Positions 7,836-16,927 of a DNA stretch of 58,431 bases are shown here, piece by piece; the stretch's first letter is position 1; each line of letters opens with the position of its first letter. A program made the position numbers and the translations under genes. Below the pieces are notes generated by a model. It saw only the letters and a list, made by a program, of their open reading frames with translations. It made no database searches and had not been told where the DNA came from. Source of the DNA: Calditrichota bacterium (GTDB lineage: Bacteria; Zhuqueibacterota; JdFR-76; BMS3Abin05); contig JAADHR010000049.1 of the NCBI GenBank assembly GCA_013151735.1, positions 1-58,431 of the forward strand, in the 5' to 3' direction.

Positions 7836-9389
7836 ATGTTACCGGAATTTAAAAATCAGGCCTACCTGGACTTTTCCATTCCCGAAAATAGAAGAAGAAT
7901 GGAGGAGGAACTGGAAAAAGCAGAGGCCAATTTCGGGAAAGAATATGATCTTTACATCGGCGGTCGTTGGATGAAAGCTCCGGAGAGATTTGAGTCGCGA
8001 AATCCAAGCGACAAAGATCAGATAATCGGTGTTTTTCAAAAAGCCTCATCAAAGGAGGTCGATCAGGCGATTGCGGCCGGGTTAAAGGCGTTTGAATCGT
8101 GGAAATGGGTTCCTGCGAAGGAACGCGCGGCCGTCCTTCTGCGAGCCTCTCAAATTATGCAGAGAAGGCGGATTGAAATCGATGCCTGGATGGTTTTGGA
8201 AGAGGGTAAGAATTGGCTGGAAGCCGATGCGGATGTTGCAGAAGCCATCGATTTTTTGGAATTTTATGCCCGCGAAATGCTGCGCTACGGATCCCCTCAA
8301 CCGGTTACCCCGGTTCCGGGAGAGTTTCCTGAATTATTTTATATTCCGCTGGGAATGGGGGCGGTTATTCCTCCCTGGAATTTCCCCATGGCCATTCTTG
8401 CAGGGATGACCAGTGCAGCCATTGTAACCGGGAATACGGTACTTTTAAAACCGGCCAGCGATGCCCCCAAGATGGGACATATTTTTACGGAAATTATGAT
8501 TGAAGCGGGATTACCGGCAGGTGTTCTGAATTATGTTACAGGCGGCGGCGCCTCTATTGGCGATTATATTGTGAAGCATCCCAAAATTCGATTCATTTCC
8601 TTTACCGGTTCCCGGGATGTGGGCTTGCGGATCAATGAACTGGCTGCCAAACATCAGGAGGGACAGCTCTGGATTAAGCGCGTCGTGGCGGAAATGGGCG
8701 GAAAGGATGCCATTGTTGTGGACGCCGAAACGGATCTGGAAAAGGCGGCCGCGGCAACCATCGCGTCGGCTTATGGATTCCAGGGTCAAAAATGTTCGGC
8801 CGCTTCGCGGGTTATTGTTCACCGGGATGTTTACGATCGCTTCGTGGATTTACTGGTTCAAAAGGCCTCGAAAATTACGGTTGGCCCCGTTAAGGATGTC
8901 AAAAATTATATGGGACCTGTGATCAATCAGGCTGCTCTGGAAAAGGTGTTATATTATGTGGACATTGGGAAAAAAGAGGGGACACTTGTTTACGGAGGCA
9001 AGAAGATTGATGGAAATGGTTTTTTTGTCGAACCTACTATCATCAAAGATGTTTCCAGAGACTCTCGCGTGGCGCAGGAGGAAATATTCGGTCCCGTTTT
9101 GGCGGTTATTAAGGCGAATGATTTTGATGATGCCATCGACATTGCCAATAGTACGGAATATGGCCTAACCGGGGCTGTGTGGAGTGTAAACCGGGATCAC
9201 ATTTTAAAAGCAAAAAATGAATTTCACGTAGGTAATCTGTACATTAATCGGAAATGCACCGGCGCATTGGTGGGCGGCCATCCATTTGGCGGTTTTAATA
9301 TGTCTGGTACAGATTCAAAGGCCGGCGGCCGCGATTATTTGCTATTATTTTTGCAGGCAAAATCTGTTTCTGAAAAATTGGATTATTAA
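7836..9389 (+). CDS. rocA: L-glutamate gamma-semialdehyde (1-pyrroline-5-carboxylate) dehydrogenase
   Basis: A 517-residue NAD(P)-dependent aldehyde dehydrogenase with the length and layout of the stand-alone RocA/PruA type P5C dehydrogenases, which oxidise glutamate semialdehyde to glutamate in proline and arginine breakdown. The nucleophile is Cys320 (GFQGQKCSAAS), the general base Glu286 (VVAEMGGKDA), and the nucleotide site is seen in PPWNFP (179-184) and FTGSRDVG (256-263). The C-terminal PFGGFNMSGTDSKAGG is typical of this subfamily. The ATG follows AAGGAGGG. No proline dehydrogenase gene is adjacent, so the partner must be elsewhere. The cytoplasmic product would supply glutamate to central metabolism. 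Confidence 0.9.
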   Translation: MLPEFKNQAYLDFSIPENRRRMEEELEKAEANFGKEYDLYIGGRWMKAPERFESRNPSDKDQIIGVFQKASSKEVDQAIAAGLKAFESWKWVPAKERAAVLLRASQIMQRRRIEIDAWMVLEEGKNWLEADADVAEAIDFLEFYAREMLRYGSPQPVTPVPGEFPELFYIPLGMGAVIPPWNFPMAILAGMTSAAIVTGNTVLLKPASDAPKMGHIFTEIMIEAGLPAGVLNYVTGGGASIGDYIVKHPKIRFISFTGSRDVGLRINELAAKHQEGQLWIKRVVAEMGGKDAIVVDAETDLEKAAAATIASAYGFQGQKCSAASRVIVHRDVYDRFVDLLVQKASKITVGPVKDVKNYMGPVINQAALEKVLYYVDIGKKEGTLVYGGKKIDGNGFFVEPTIIKDVSRDSRVAQEEIFGPVLAVIKANDFDDAIDIANSTEYGLTGAVWSVNRDHILKAKNEFHVGNLYINRKCTGALVGGHPFGGFNMSGTDSKAGGRDYLLLFLQAKSVSEKLDY

Positions 9390-9407
9390 AAATCCACTCT
9401 CATTCAC

Positions 9408-9434
9408 GGGCTGTCCTCTTTGAGGGGATAGCCC
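9408..9434 (+). promoter_or_regulatory. Hairpin covering the ribosome binding site of the kinase gene
   Basis: GGGCTGTCCTC (9408-9418) can pair over 11 positions, two of them G-U, with the segment ending in GATAGCCC (to 9434). The pairing buries the GAGGGG that serves as the ribosome binding site for ATG 9437. No T run follows, so a terminator is less likely than translational control. Confidence 0.5.
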
Positions 9435-9436
9435 TA

Positions 9437-10102
9437 ATGTCATTCTTGGGAAATATGCAAGAAAATCCGTTCTATCTGGTTATTGCAGGAAATATTGGCG
9501 TCGGTAAAACGACACTGACACATATTATTGAGGAAAAGTTAGGCTGGACGCCCTATTACGAAAAGGTTGTCGAAAACCCCTACCTGGCCCTTTTTTATCA
9601 AAATATGGAGCGATGGGGATTTCATTCTCAAATATTTTTCCTGACCCATCGGTTTAAGGCCCATCTGGAATTTCAAAATGCACGCTCACCCATTGTACAG
9701 GACAGAAGTATTTTTGAGGATGCAGAGGTTTTTGCTGAAAACCTCTATCAACAGGGCCTCATGCAAAAACAGGATTATGCCACGTATCGCGATCTTTACG
9801 AAGCTATTATTCAATCCATCCGGTCCCCGGATCTTATCCTTTATCTGAAGGCTTCTCCATGGACGTTACTTACCCGAATTCGAAAACGGTGGAGAGATGT
9901 CGAACGCAATATCGATAAGGAATATTTATTTCAACTTAATCTAAGATATGAATACTGGATCCGAAAAATTGAATCGGAAATACCTGTTCTAATTGTAGAA
10001 ACGGATCAAAAAGATTTTGTTGAAAATGTCGAATGGCGGGATGAAGTTTTGGCCACAATTCTGGAACACTATCGTTCACATTTGAAGACAAATCAATACT
10101 AA
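9437..10102 (+). CDS. Deoxynucleoside kinase (dAK/dGK family)
   Basis: A 221-residue cytoplasmic kinase that would phosphorylate deoxynucleosides for nucleotide salvage. Features of the dNK family are visible: P-loop GNIGVGKTT (about residues 17-25), catalytic-type Glu in YYEKVVENPYL, the substrate-binding QIFFLTHRFKAH, and the DRS motif in QDRSIFEDAEVFA. The LID-type arginines are in RIRKRWRDVERNI. The start at 9437 has GAGGGG at the right distance; a later ATG at 9455 would trim only the variable tip. It stands between P5CDH and a new promoter at 10127. Its ribosome binding site lies in a stable hairpin, which suggests regulated translation. Confidence 0.88.
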   Translation: MSFLGNMQENPFYLVIAGNIGVGKTTLTHIIEEKLGWTPYYEKVVENPYLALFYQNMERWGFHSQIFFLTHRFKAHLEFQNARSPIVQDRSIFEDAEVFAENLYQQGLMQKQDYATYRDLYEAIIQSIRSPDLILYLKASPWTLLTRIRKRWRDVERNIDKEYLFQLNLRYEYWIRKIESEIPVLIVETDQKDFVENVEWRDEVLATILEHYRSHLKTNQY

Positions 10103-10126
10103 AATTGTAATTAAAAGAAAAATTTA

Positions 10127-10155
10127 TTGAATTTACTTGATGAATCAGTTATATT
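10127..10155 (+). promoter_or_regulatory. Promoter of the trans-envelope operon
   Basis: TTGAAT (10127-10132), 17 bp, then TATATT (10150-10155), about 27 bp before the first gene of the 10182-18798 operon. The same two hexamers with the same spacing occur upstream of satD (25429-25457). Confidence 0.55.
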
Positions 10156-10181
10156 CTAAAAATAATTTTTAGGTGCCCAAA

Positions 10182-11246
10182 ATGCAAAAATTCTGGTTTA
10201 AGGTGATGAACGTTTCCTTGAAAAAGATGTGTTTTTTTGTGCTGTTTTTTTCCATGTTGTTTTTTTGGGGAAATGTAAACCCATCCTATGGACAAATTTC
10301 GATTAATGGAGGGCGCGGTCTTTTCCGAATTACATCGGCAGAAACGGTTAGCCCGGGAAATTTGTACATTAGCTCTTTTGGAAGCGCCTATTTGAAAAAA
10401 TCGGATGGATCGCTGGCCAAAGACTACCACATGAGCGTGGTTTTTACATACGGTATTTATTCGCATTTGGAGCTGGATACCCGTTTTGTGGCTTATCAAG
10501 ATGATCAATCACACATTTGGGGGCCGATAGGCAACACGCAGGTTGGTCTGAAACTGCAAATTCCAATCGAAAGCCGTTATATTGCTTTGGGGGTGGGAAG
10601 CAAGGTCATCTTCCCGACGGCACCCAATCAGGATGTTCCTTATGAAGCCTTTTCAGCCGATGGGGTGGCGTGGACACCTGAGGCATACGCCACGTTTGAT
10701 TTAACGGATATCATTGATTATCCGTTGAAATTTTATGCAAATGGTGGCTATATGGATCACAAGTTGTTTGATGGCATGTTTTCCAATAAAATAGATGAAA
10801 CCTATCTGAATGCGGGTTTGAAATTCCCCATTAAAAATACCATATTTTACTGGGAACTGGATTCTCGCCAGTTTATTCATCGAATGGATGAGATCGCCTT
10901 TGGAGAAAACTGGATCTATTCCAATCAGGGTTTGGTCTTTGTGGGGCCGTACAATCTGATTATGAATGTGTCATTGGATTGGAATTTGACGAAAGATGAC
11001 CCGGCAACGGCCTATCACCCCAAAGAATACGCCCGCTGGAAATTGTGGCTGGGTGTGACACGGTATATTTCTCTGAAAAAATATGCGACTCAGGCTTTGG
11101 ATCGGCGGCGGAGACAAAAAGAGAAAATGGCCCTGATGAAGCAGCAAGAGGAATTGCAAAAACAACGCAGTAAAGCGAGTGAAGAGATTTCACGCATGCA
11201 GGAAATGTTGAAAAGACCGAAGAAAAAAGAAAATCCAAACAAATAA
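10182..11246 (+). CDS. Outer-membrane beta-barrel-like protein of the trans-envelope operon
   Basis: A 354-residue protein from ATG 10182, where AGGTG at 10171-10175 gives proper spacing; a GTG at 10173 overlaps that site and is less likely. A signal peptide ends near SYGQ. The body has alternating hydrophobic segments and aromatic-rich strands, as in small barrels (GLFRITSAETVSPGNLYISSFGSAYL, then HLELDTRFVAY and YIALGVGSKVIFP). The last 60 residues are charged and helical (QALDRRRRQKEKMALMKQQ), a likely periplasmic coiled tail. It is the first gene of the operon with TPR, ExbB and ExbD genes, so it is a good candidate for the outer-membrane end of that complex. No named family recognised. 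Confidence 0.7.
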   Translation: MQKFWFKVMNVSLKKMCFFVLFFSMLFFWGNVNPSYGQISINGGRGLFRITSAETVSPGNLYISSFGSAYLKKSDGSLAKDYHMSVVFTYGIYSHLELDTRFVAYQDDQSHIWGPIGNTQVGLKLQIPIESRYIALGVGSKVIFPTAPNQDVPYEAFSADGVAWTPEAYATFDLTDIIDYPLKFYANGGYMDHKLFDGMFSNKIDETYLNAGLKFPIKNTIFYWELDSRQFIHRMDEIAFGENWIYSNQGLVFVGPYNLIMNVSLDWNLTKDDPATAYHPKEYARWKLWLGVTRYISLKKYATQALDRRRRQKEKMALMKQQEELQKQRSKASEEISRMQEMLKRPKKKENPNK

Positions 11247-11256
11247 ATTGGTACTT

Positions 11257-12587
11257 ATGAAAAAAGTAATTATAGCGATTGGTTTTATTTTTGTGATGTC
11301 TCAAATGGCAATGGGAACCGTTCGGAGTAGTACCCTTTCGCAAAAGGAGCTTGACCGGGCGGCAACCAAGGTTTACAAAACGGCTCTGGATCAAATGAAA
11401 ACGGGCAATTACTGGAAGGCCGCCCAGAACCTGATTGTCATTACCGATTACTACAGCGATTATAAAAATCTTGATGCGGTTTTGTACAATCTGGGAACCT
11501 GCCTTTTCCATCTTGAACTTTACAATGCTGCTGAAAAAATTTATGTCTATTTGATTAAAAATTATTTGGATTCCCCTTATGTGGCAAATGCCGTCTATGG
11601 CCTGGAACGGGTCTACTATACAGATCGGATGTATAACAAAGCGTTGACCTATTTTCAAGTCATTACGGAAAAATTTCCCACCATGAATGAAATGGATGGG
11701 GCGTATTACTATGCTGGACAAAGCTATTTTTATCTGAATGATTATACGCAATCCATTCTTACGCTAAAACGGGTCTCTTCCAAAAGCTCATTCAGGGGGT
11801 ATGCCCTTTATACCATGGGGCTTGGCTATCTAAAAAAAAAAATATCGATAAGGCCATTGAGTCATTCGAATATATCCTGAATTTACCCAAAATTTATACG
11901 GATATAAATGCTTTACGGGAACGAGTCCGGTTGGTTATTGGTCTAACCTATTTTGAATTGAAAGACTATTCGCGGTCCATTCGTTTTTTGAAAAAAGTTT
12001 CACCGAGAAGTGCAGAATATGGAAAGGCTTTGTTGGGGTTGGCTTGGGGATATATAAAATCCAAAGAATACCAAAATGCAGTTCCGCCTCTTGAGATCTT
12101 TTTAAAGAGATATCCCCATAGTGAATATATACCAGAAGTTTATCTGTTATTGGGACAGGCCAATTTAAAACTTCACCTTTATGACAAGTCTATCTTCTAT
12201 TTTAATAAAATATTGGAACGATTTCCGAATAACAAAAAAAATGAGCAGGAAATCCGGTCAATAGCCGAAAATATTGATAAAGAACAGAAACAGATAAAAA
12301 ATATTCAGGTCAATTTGTTGCTTTTGGAGACGCGTCTGTTAAATACCATACAATTGACGACGCCCAAAAAGTATATTCCAAAATTTATGTTTGAAGAAAA
12401 AAAGAAGTTGGAGAAAAAGCGCCGCCTGTTATTGCGGGAGATTATTTTAGAGAGAAATGAATACAGAAACCTACAAGATCAAATTCAGCAATTGAAGTTG
12501 GTCTATGAAAAGAGAGATAAGGACTGGCGCAGTTATGCAGAATATGGTATTTCTAGAGCCCTCTATTTGAAAGAACGGGAGCAATAA
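11257..12587 (+). CDS. Periplasmic TPR protein, frame interrupted at an 11-A run
   Basis: Two open frames make one protein of about 440 residues. The first runs from ATG 11257 with a signal peptide (MKKVIIAIGFIFVMSQMAMG) and YfiO/BamD-like tetratricopeptide repeats (YYSDYKNLDAVLYNLGTCLF, YNKALTYFQVITEKFP). It enters a wrong frame after the A run at 11832-11842 and stops at 11880. In the -1 frame the same bases read NIDKAIESFEYILNLPKIY and continue into further repeats to 12587. Adding one A (12 A) restores a continuous protein. The C-terminal third is a long charged coiled coil. Explanations are assembly error, RNA polymerase slippage or a phase-variable switch. It lies 2 bp before the next TPR gene and shares its style. 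Confidence 0.75.
11832..11842 (+). other. Homopolymer of 11 A at the frameshift point of the TPR gene
   Basis: Eleven consecutive A lie exactly where the reading frame of the TPR gene has to shift. Runs of nine or more A are known to allow RNA polymerase slippage in bacteria, and they are also common sites of indel errors. Confidence 0.8.
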
Positions 12588-12589
12588 TC

Positions 12590-15451
12590 ATGAAACGGAT
12601 TTCATATCTGATCATTGGCCTATTTCTTAGCCTGTTTTTACTATCCAGGGGGAATGCTCAAGAGAAAAACAAGCTGCAGTCTGTAGACCAGGCCATCCAG
12701 AGAATGCATTTATCCGTTAATGATTTGAGCCTTACAGAATTGGAAAAGGCTATCAAGAAAAATGAGGAGCTGCTTCTCAAATACCCCAATAGCGAATTTA
12801 CCCCCAACATTCTTTTCCAGCTTTCAGAACTTTATATTAAAAAATCACGGTTAGATTTTGGCCGAAAGATGTCGGAATACGAAAAGCAGTTAAAGGATTT
12901 TGACGCGGGGAAAACGGCCATCGAACCTACCATACCACGGATCAATTTTAATGACGCCCTTCATTATTTGCAGGAACTGGAAAACCAGTATCCTTATATC
13001 AGTTTTATTGACAAGATTCTCTATCGGATGGCGCTTTGCTATCAGGAAGAGAATAATCTGGTTAAGAGTCAGGAGTATTTCGATAAACTGGTTTCACAAA
13101 CCCCCAACAGTCCTCTGGTTGCCGAATCCTATTTCCGTTTGGCCGAACACTATTTTGATGACGGAAAATATGAAAATGCCATTCGGTACTACTCAAAATT
13201 AGTCAAAAAAAACATGTGGAATAATACCTTTTTCGACATGTCCCTGTATAAATTGGGGTGGACCTATTACAAACTGAACAAGTATCCTGAAGCCATTAGT
13301 AATTTTATGTATTTGTTAAAGGACATTGAAACGCAACAGCGATTGCAATCACAATATTTGGATCGCTCATCGGCCGATTTGATTGATGAAGCGTTGCAGT
13401 ATATTGCCATCAGTTTCAGTGAATTCGGGGGGCCGGAAAAGGCCAAAAATTTTCTTCTCTCTCTGGGGGACAATCGATATGACGATGAGATCCTGAAGCG
13501 ATTGGGAAATATTTATAAAAAGCAGGACCGGTTGGAACAGGCTATTGCAACGTATCGCATTCTCCTAAAGACCTTTCCGGATGTTCCGTATGCGCCTGAT
13601 ATTCAATTGAATATTGTGGCCTGTTACAAGCAGCTTTGGGATCCCCAAAAGGCCAATGAGGAGCAGGAAAATCTCGTAAAAAATTATGGCCTGGAAAGCA
13701 AGTGGTACCAGGAAACGAAAAATGATTCCGTTCGAAATCATGCCCGTCAGGTGGTACGGGATGCCCTTTATAATGTGGGTATTTTTCATCAACTTCAAGC
13801 CAGAGAAGCCGGCGGGGATAAAGAGGAATATCGCAAAGCGATTGAATGGTACAATCGTTTTCTGGAAGATTTTAAGGACGACCCGGGTGCGTACAAGGTT
13901 TTATATTTTATGGCCGAATGTGAATACCAGATTGGCGATTACGAAAGTGCCGCAGAAAATTACAGCCAGATTGCCCACGATACCTCCAATACCGAGTATC
14001 TGGAAGATGCCGCCTATAATACCATTCTGAGTTATCTTAAGGCGGCTGAAAATTACTCGGATGGTAACCCGGTTGTTTTTGAGGTTCCCGGGTTTTTGAC
14101 CAAAAAGGATACCGTGCGCATTGAGGTGAAGAATCTTCCGATGAAACAATTCATTTTGGCATCTCTGGAATTCCCTCATCTGGTGAAGGACGGCCCGCGA
14201 ACGGTTGAAGTCTTGCTGAAACTGGCCGATGAACTCAGCAAAATTCAGCGCTATGACCTTGCCCGGGCGGCCTACTTAACCATTATCAATAATTATCCGG
14301 AGAGCGACTACTACGGCACAACCATGATGCTGGTGGCGCAGTCCTATTTTAAAGAGGAAGATTACAGCCGTGCCGAAAAATGGTACCAATCGGTTTTGAC
14401 CGCTCTTCCCGATTCCTCGAAACTGGTGGCCAAAGCAAAGGGCATGGTGGCTTCCTCGCATTACAAATTGGCGGAGAAATTGCGGGAATCGGGTAAGCCC
14501 ATGCAGGCAGCTAAAGAATACGCTACCGCAGCGCTCAAATATCCAAACTCCACAATTGCCGAAATGGCCCTTGTCCAGGCGGGGAAACAATTCGAGGCTA
14601 TTGGAGACACGGTGAGTGCCGCACAAATCTACGAAAAATTTCTTGAAAAATATCCCGATTCCAGATTATTGGATAAAGTAGCCGTCACGGCAGCAGCTTA
14701 TCGGGAAAAAATGAAGCAGTGGGATAAAGCCGCCTCCGATTATCTGAAATTGGTCGAAGTCAATTCGCCCCTGAAAGCAAAGGCCCTGTATTTCGCGGCG
14801 AATTGCTACTACAAACAGAAAAACTGGAACAAGGCCATTGATCTTTTTTCAAAATATATTACCATCTTTGATAATTACAACCACTATGTAGAGGCCCTTT
14901 TAAGGATGGGAGAGGGGTATTATGACCTGTCCCAGCCGAAGATGGCTTTGACGTTTTTGAATAAAGCCCTCACGGTGTACAACGATCACAAGACCGAGAA
15001 TATTAACCCGTATTATGTAGCCAATGCCTCGTTTCTGATTGGCGAAATCCATTTTCAGCAATATGCAGCCATTGAAATTACGTCCGATTTTGCCAAAAGC
15101 TTGGGAGCCAAGAAGAAATATCTGAAAATCTGCCTGCAGGATTACAAACGAACCATTGATTTTCGGGTGGCGGAATGGGTTACAGCTTCTTACTATGAAA
15201 TTGGGCGTGCGTGGGAAGAATTTGCCAATGCCATGATCAATTCTCCCCTTCCGGCAAACCTTTCCACGGAGGAAGTGGCAGCGTACCAGTTAAAACTGAA
15301 CGAGGCGGCGGCTCCGCTTCTTAAAAAAGCGGCAAAATATTTTCAGGCCAATTTGAAACAAGCCAAAAAGAATCATATTGATAATATTTGGATCAAAAAA
15401 AGCCAGAACCGCTTTGCCAGTTTAACGCAAAAGGGAGTGAAGGCCGAATGA
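12590..15451 (+). CDS. Large periplasmic tetratricopeptide-repeat protein
   Basis: A 953-residue exported protein: Sec signal (about 1-23), then TPR-type helical repeats over almost the whole length. Repeat cores include ELEKAIKKNEELLLKYPNSE, NLVKSQEYFDKLVSQTPNS, KYENAIRYYSKLVKKN and YDLARAAYLTIINNYPESDY. The pattern resembles the BamD/GltE-type solenoids that scaffold envelope complexes. It sits between another TPR gene and a small secreted protein, all before exbB/exbD, so a periplasmic scaffold joining the inner-membrane motor to the outer-membrane protein is likely (inference). The ATG follows the previous stop by 2 bases; the end overlaps the next start by ATGA. Confidence 0.85.
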   Translation: MKRISYLIIGLFLSLFLLSRGNAQEKNKLQSVDQAIQRMHLSVNDLSLTELEKAIKKNEELLLKYPNSEFTPNILFQLSELYIKKSRLDFGRKMSEYEKQLKDFDAGKTAIEPTIPRINFNDALHYLQELENQYPYISFIDKILYRMALCYQEENNLVKSQEYFDKLVSQTPNSPLVAESYFRLAEHYFDDGKYENAIRYYSKLVKKNMWNNTFFDMSLYKLGWTYYKLNKYPEAISNFMYLLKDIETQQRLQSQYLDRSSADLIDEALQYIAISFSEFGGPEKAKNFLLSLGDNRYDDEILKRLGNIYKKQDRLEQAIATYRILLKTFPDVPYAPDIQLNIVACYKQLWDPQKANEEQENLVKNYGLESKWYQETKNDSVRNHARQVVRDALYNVGIFHQLQAREAGGDKEEYRKAIEWYNRFLEDFKDDPGAYKVLYFMAECEYQIGDYESAAENYSQIAHDTSNTEYLEDAAYNTILSYLKAAENYSDGNPVVFEVPGFLTKKDTVRIEVKNLPMKQFILASLEFPHLVKDGPRTVEVLLKLADELSKIQRYDLARAAYLTIINNYPESDYYGTTMMLVAQSYFKEEDYSRAEKWYQSVLTALPDSSKLVAKAKGMVASSHYKLAEKLRESGKPMQAAKEYATAALKYPNSTIAEMALVQAGKQFEAIGDTVSAAQIYEKFLEKYPDSRLLDKVAVTAAAYREKMKQWDKAASDYLKLVEVNSPLKAKALYFAANCYYKQKNWNKAIDLFSKYITIFDNYNHYVEALLRMGEGYYDLSQPKMALTFLNKALTVYNDHKTENINPYYVANASFLIGEIHFQQYAAIEITSDFAKSLGAKKKYLKICLQDYKRTIDFRVAEWVTASYYEIGRAWEEFANAMINSPLPANLSTEEVAAYQLKLNEAAAPLLKKAAKYFQANLKQAKKNHIDNIWIKKSQNRFASLTQKGVKAE

Positions 15452-15789
15452 AAAAGATAATCCGACGTGTGGGCATTGCTGTTCTCTTACTCGTTTTGAT
15501 GTCGGCTGTTTCGATGGCCCAGCAAAAGACCAAACAAAAACAGGGGAAAACAACCAAGAGCAAAACAGCGGGAATTTCGCAGGAAGCAAAAAAACTCTTC
15601 CTGGATAAAATTGAAATTAAGGGGTGGATTGCCAAACCCCAGATGGTCTATATTATTCCCGGAACGGATCCCAAAGTGGACGATATCGTGATTGACCGAT
15701 CGTTCATCGATGAGATAATGAAACCACTCGACAAAGATACATTCGAAAGAAAATACAATAAAAAACAGGAAATGCTCATCCCGTGGTAG
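15448..15789 (+). CDS. Small secreted protein of the trans-envelope operon
   Basis: 113 residues from ATG 15448, which overlaps the upstream stop. Residues 1-24 form a signal peptide (LLLVLMSAVSMAQ), followed by a basic linker (KTKQKQGKTTKSKTAG) and a compact C-terminal part with FLDKIEIKGWIAKPQMVYIIPGTDP. I recognise no family. The motif around IEIKG...KPQ and its place directly before exbB suggest a periplasmic accessory subunit of the motor complex. Confidence 0.7.
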   Translation: MKKIIRRVGIAVLLLVLMSAVSMAQQKTKQKQGKTTKSKTAGISQEAKKLFLDKIEIKGWIAKPQMVYIIPGTDPKVDDIVIDRSFIDEIMKPLDKDTFERKYNKKQEMLIPW

Positions 15790-15815
15790 GTTCTGTAAGA
15801 ATAGGAGGATAAATT

Positions 15816-16448
15816 TTGGACGCAGTTATTGCTTTCTTCAAAAACGGCGGTACATTCATGTACATTATCCTGGCAATTGGCCTCTGGGGAATTGCCATTA
15901 TTGTGGAACGGTTTATTGTGATCTATTTTGTGAACCGGATCGACAGCAAAGGATTTACCAACCAGATTGTGCATCTTATTCGTGAAAATAAAATTGATAA
16001 GGCCCTCTCGCTCTGCGATCGCTCAAAAGCGGCTCTGCCACGGATTGTGAGAGCCGGTTTGGAGGAGGCCGATTCGGCCCAGGAAGATATCCAGAATGCC
16101 ATAGAATTGCGTGCCCTGACCGTTTTTCCAAAACTGGAAAAACGCACAGGCTATTTGTCGATGGCGGCCAATGTGGCTACACTGTTAGGCCTTTTGGGAA
16201 CAATTTGGGGATTGATTGAATCGTTTCAGGCCGTTGCGCATGCAGATGCTTCCCAGAAAGCGGCCCTGTTAACAGGCGGTATTGCACTGGCACTCAACAC
16301 GACGGCTTTTGGTTTGATTGTCGCCATCCCCATCATGTTCTTTTACTCGATTTTGTTGGAAAAAACAAACGAAGTAATTGATGAAATCAATGAAAATGTT
16401 GGAATTATTTTTCAGGCGTTGGCGCGGCGGACTCGAAACGGCAAGTAG
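15816..16448 (+). CDS. exbB: MotA/TolQ/ExbB proton channel family protein
   Basis: A 210-residue inner-membrane stator subunit. It has an N-terminal membrane helix (TFMYIILAIGLWGIAIIVERF), a cytoplasmic helical domain and two C-terminal helices. The second carries VATLLGLLGTIWGLI and the third ALNTTAFGLIVAIPI, the threonine-bearing pore-lining signatures of ExbB/TolQ. It would form the pentamer that uses proton flow to drive two ExbD chains. The start is TTG at 15816, with AGGAGG at 15803-15808 well placed. It is followed by two exbD genes and a TonB-like gene. Assignment to ExbB rather than TolQ or AglR is not possible from sequence alone. Confidence 0.92.
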   Translation: MDAVIAFFKNGGTFMYIILAIGLWGIAIIVERFIVIYFVNRIDSKGFTNQIVHLIRENKIDKALSLCDRSKAALPRIVRAGLEEADSAQEDIQNAIELRALTVFPKLEKRTGYLSMAANVATLLGLLGTIWGLIESFQAVAHADASQKAALLTGGIALALNTTAFGLIVAIPIMFFYSILLEKTNEVIDEINENVGIIFQALARRTRNGK

Positions 16449-16460
16449 GGTGATTTTGTT

Positions 16461-16925
16461 ATGAATCTCAGACGAACAATTGGCAAAGAACGCCGGTCGG
16501 AAGATGCCGATGTCAATATTACACCGATCATGAATGTGTTTGTGATTTTGATCCCGTTTTTGCTGCTAACGGCCTCCTTTGTTAAAATTGCCATTATCGA
16601 TTTTTCACTGCCCTCAGCCGAACAATCCTCAGCCAACACCATTAATGCTAATGACCTAAAAGAGCTGACGGTTCTGGTGGTGTCTATTGACAAAAAGGGC
16701 TTTCAGGTTAAGACATCTGAAAAAAAACTGCCGTTTGTGAAAAAAATAAACGGCAAATTCGACTACGCAGGACTTAAAAATCGGCTAAACTGGGTGAAAA
16801 AGAAATACCCAAAACTGGAAGATGTGATCATTTCGCCGGACGCAACAATCAAATACGACACCATCGTAAAGGTAATGGATACATGTCGTGAAACAGGTTT
16901 TCCGAACTTTTCGATTTCAGGGTAA
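16461..16925 (+). CDS. ExbD/TolR-like protein lacking the membrane aspartate
   Basis: A 154-residue ExbD/TolR homologue with a short cytoplasmic tip, one membrane helix (about 20-42) and a periplasmic domain. The family normally has an Asp that carries protons at the start of the helix (Asp25 in E. coli ExbD). Here the matching segment is VNITPIMNVFVILIPFLLL, with Asn25 in that place. The chain could thus be a structural partner that cannot be protonated. The paralogue encoded 2 bases downstream keeps the Asp. The periplasmic half (KELTVLVVSIDKKGFQV...VIISPDATIKYDTIVKVMDTC) is normal for the family. Confidence 0.9.
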   Translation: MNLRRTIGKERRSEDADVNITPIMNVFVILIPFLLLTASFVKIAIIDFSLPSAEQSSANTINANDLKELTVLVVSIDKKGFQVKTSEKKLPFVKKINGKFDYAGLKNRLNWVKKKYPKLEDVIISPDATIKYDTIVKVMDTCRETGFPNFSISG

Positions 16926-16927
16926 CA

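Noticed and set aside
10960-11751. 263-codon minus-strand frame across the outer-membrane and TPR genes
   Set aside because: No motif; it crosses two well supported + strand genes and lacks a ribosome binding site.
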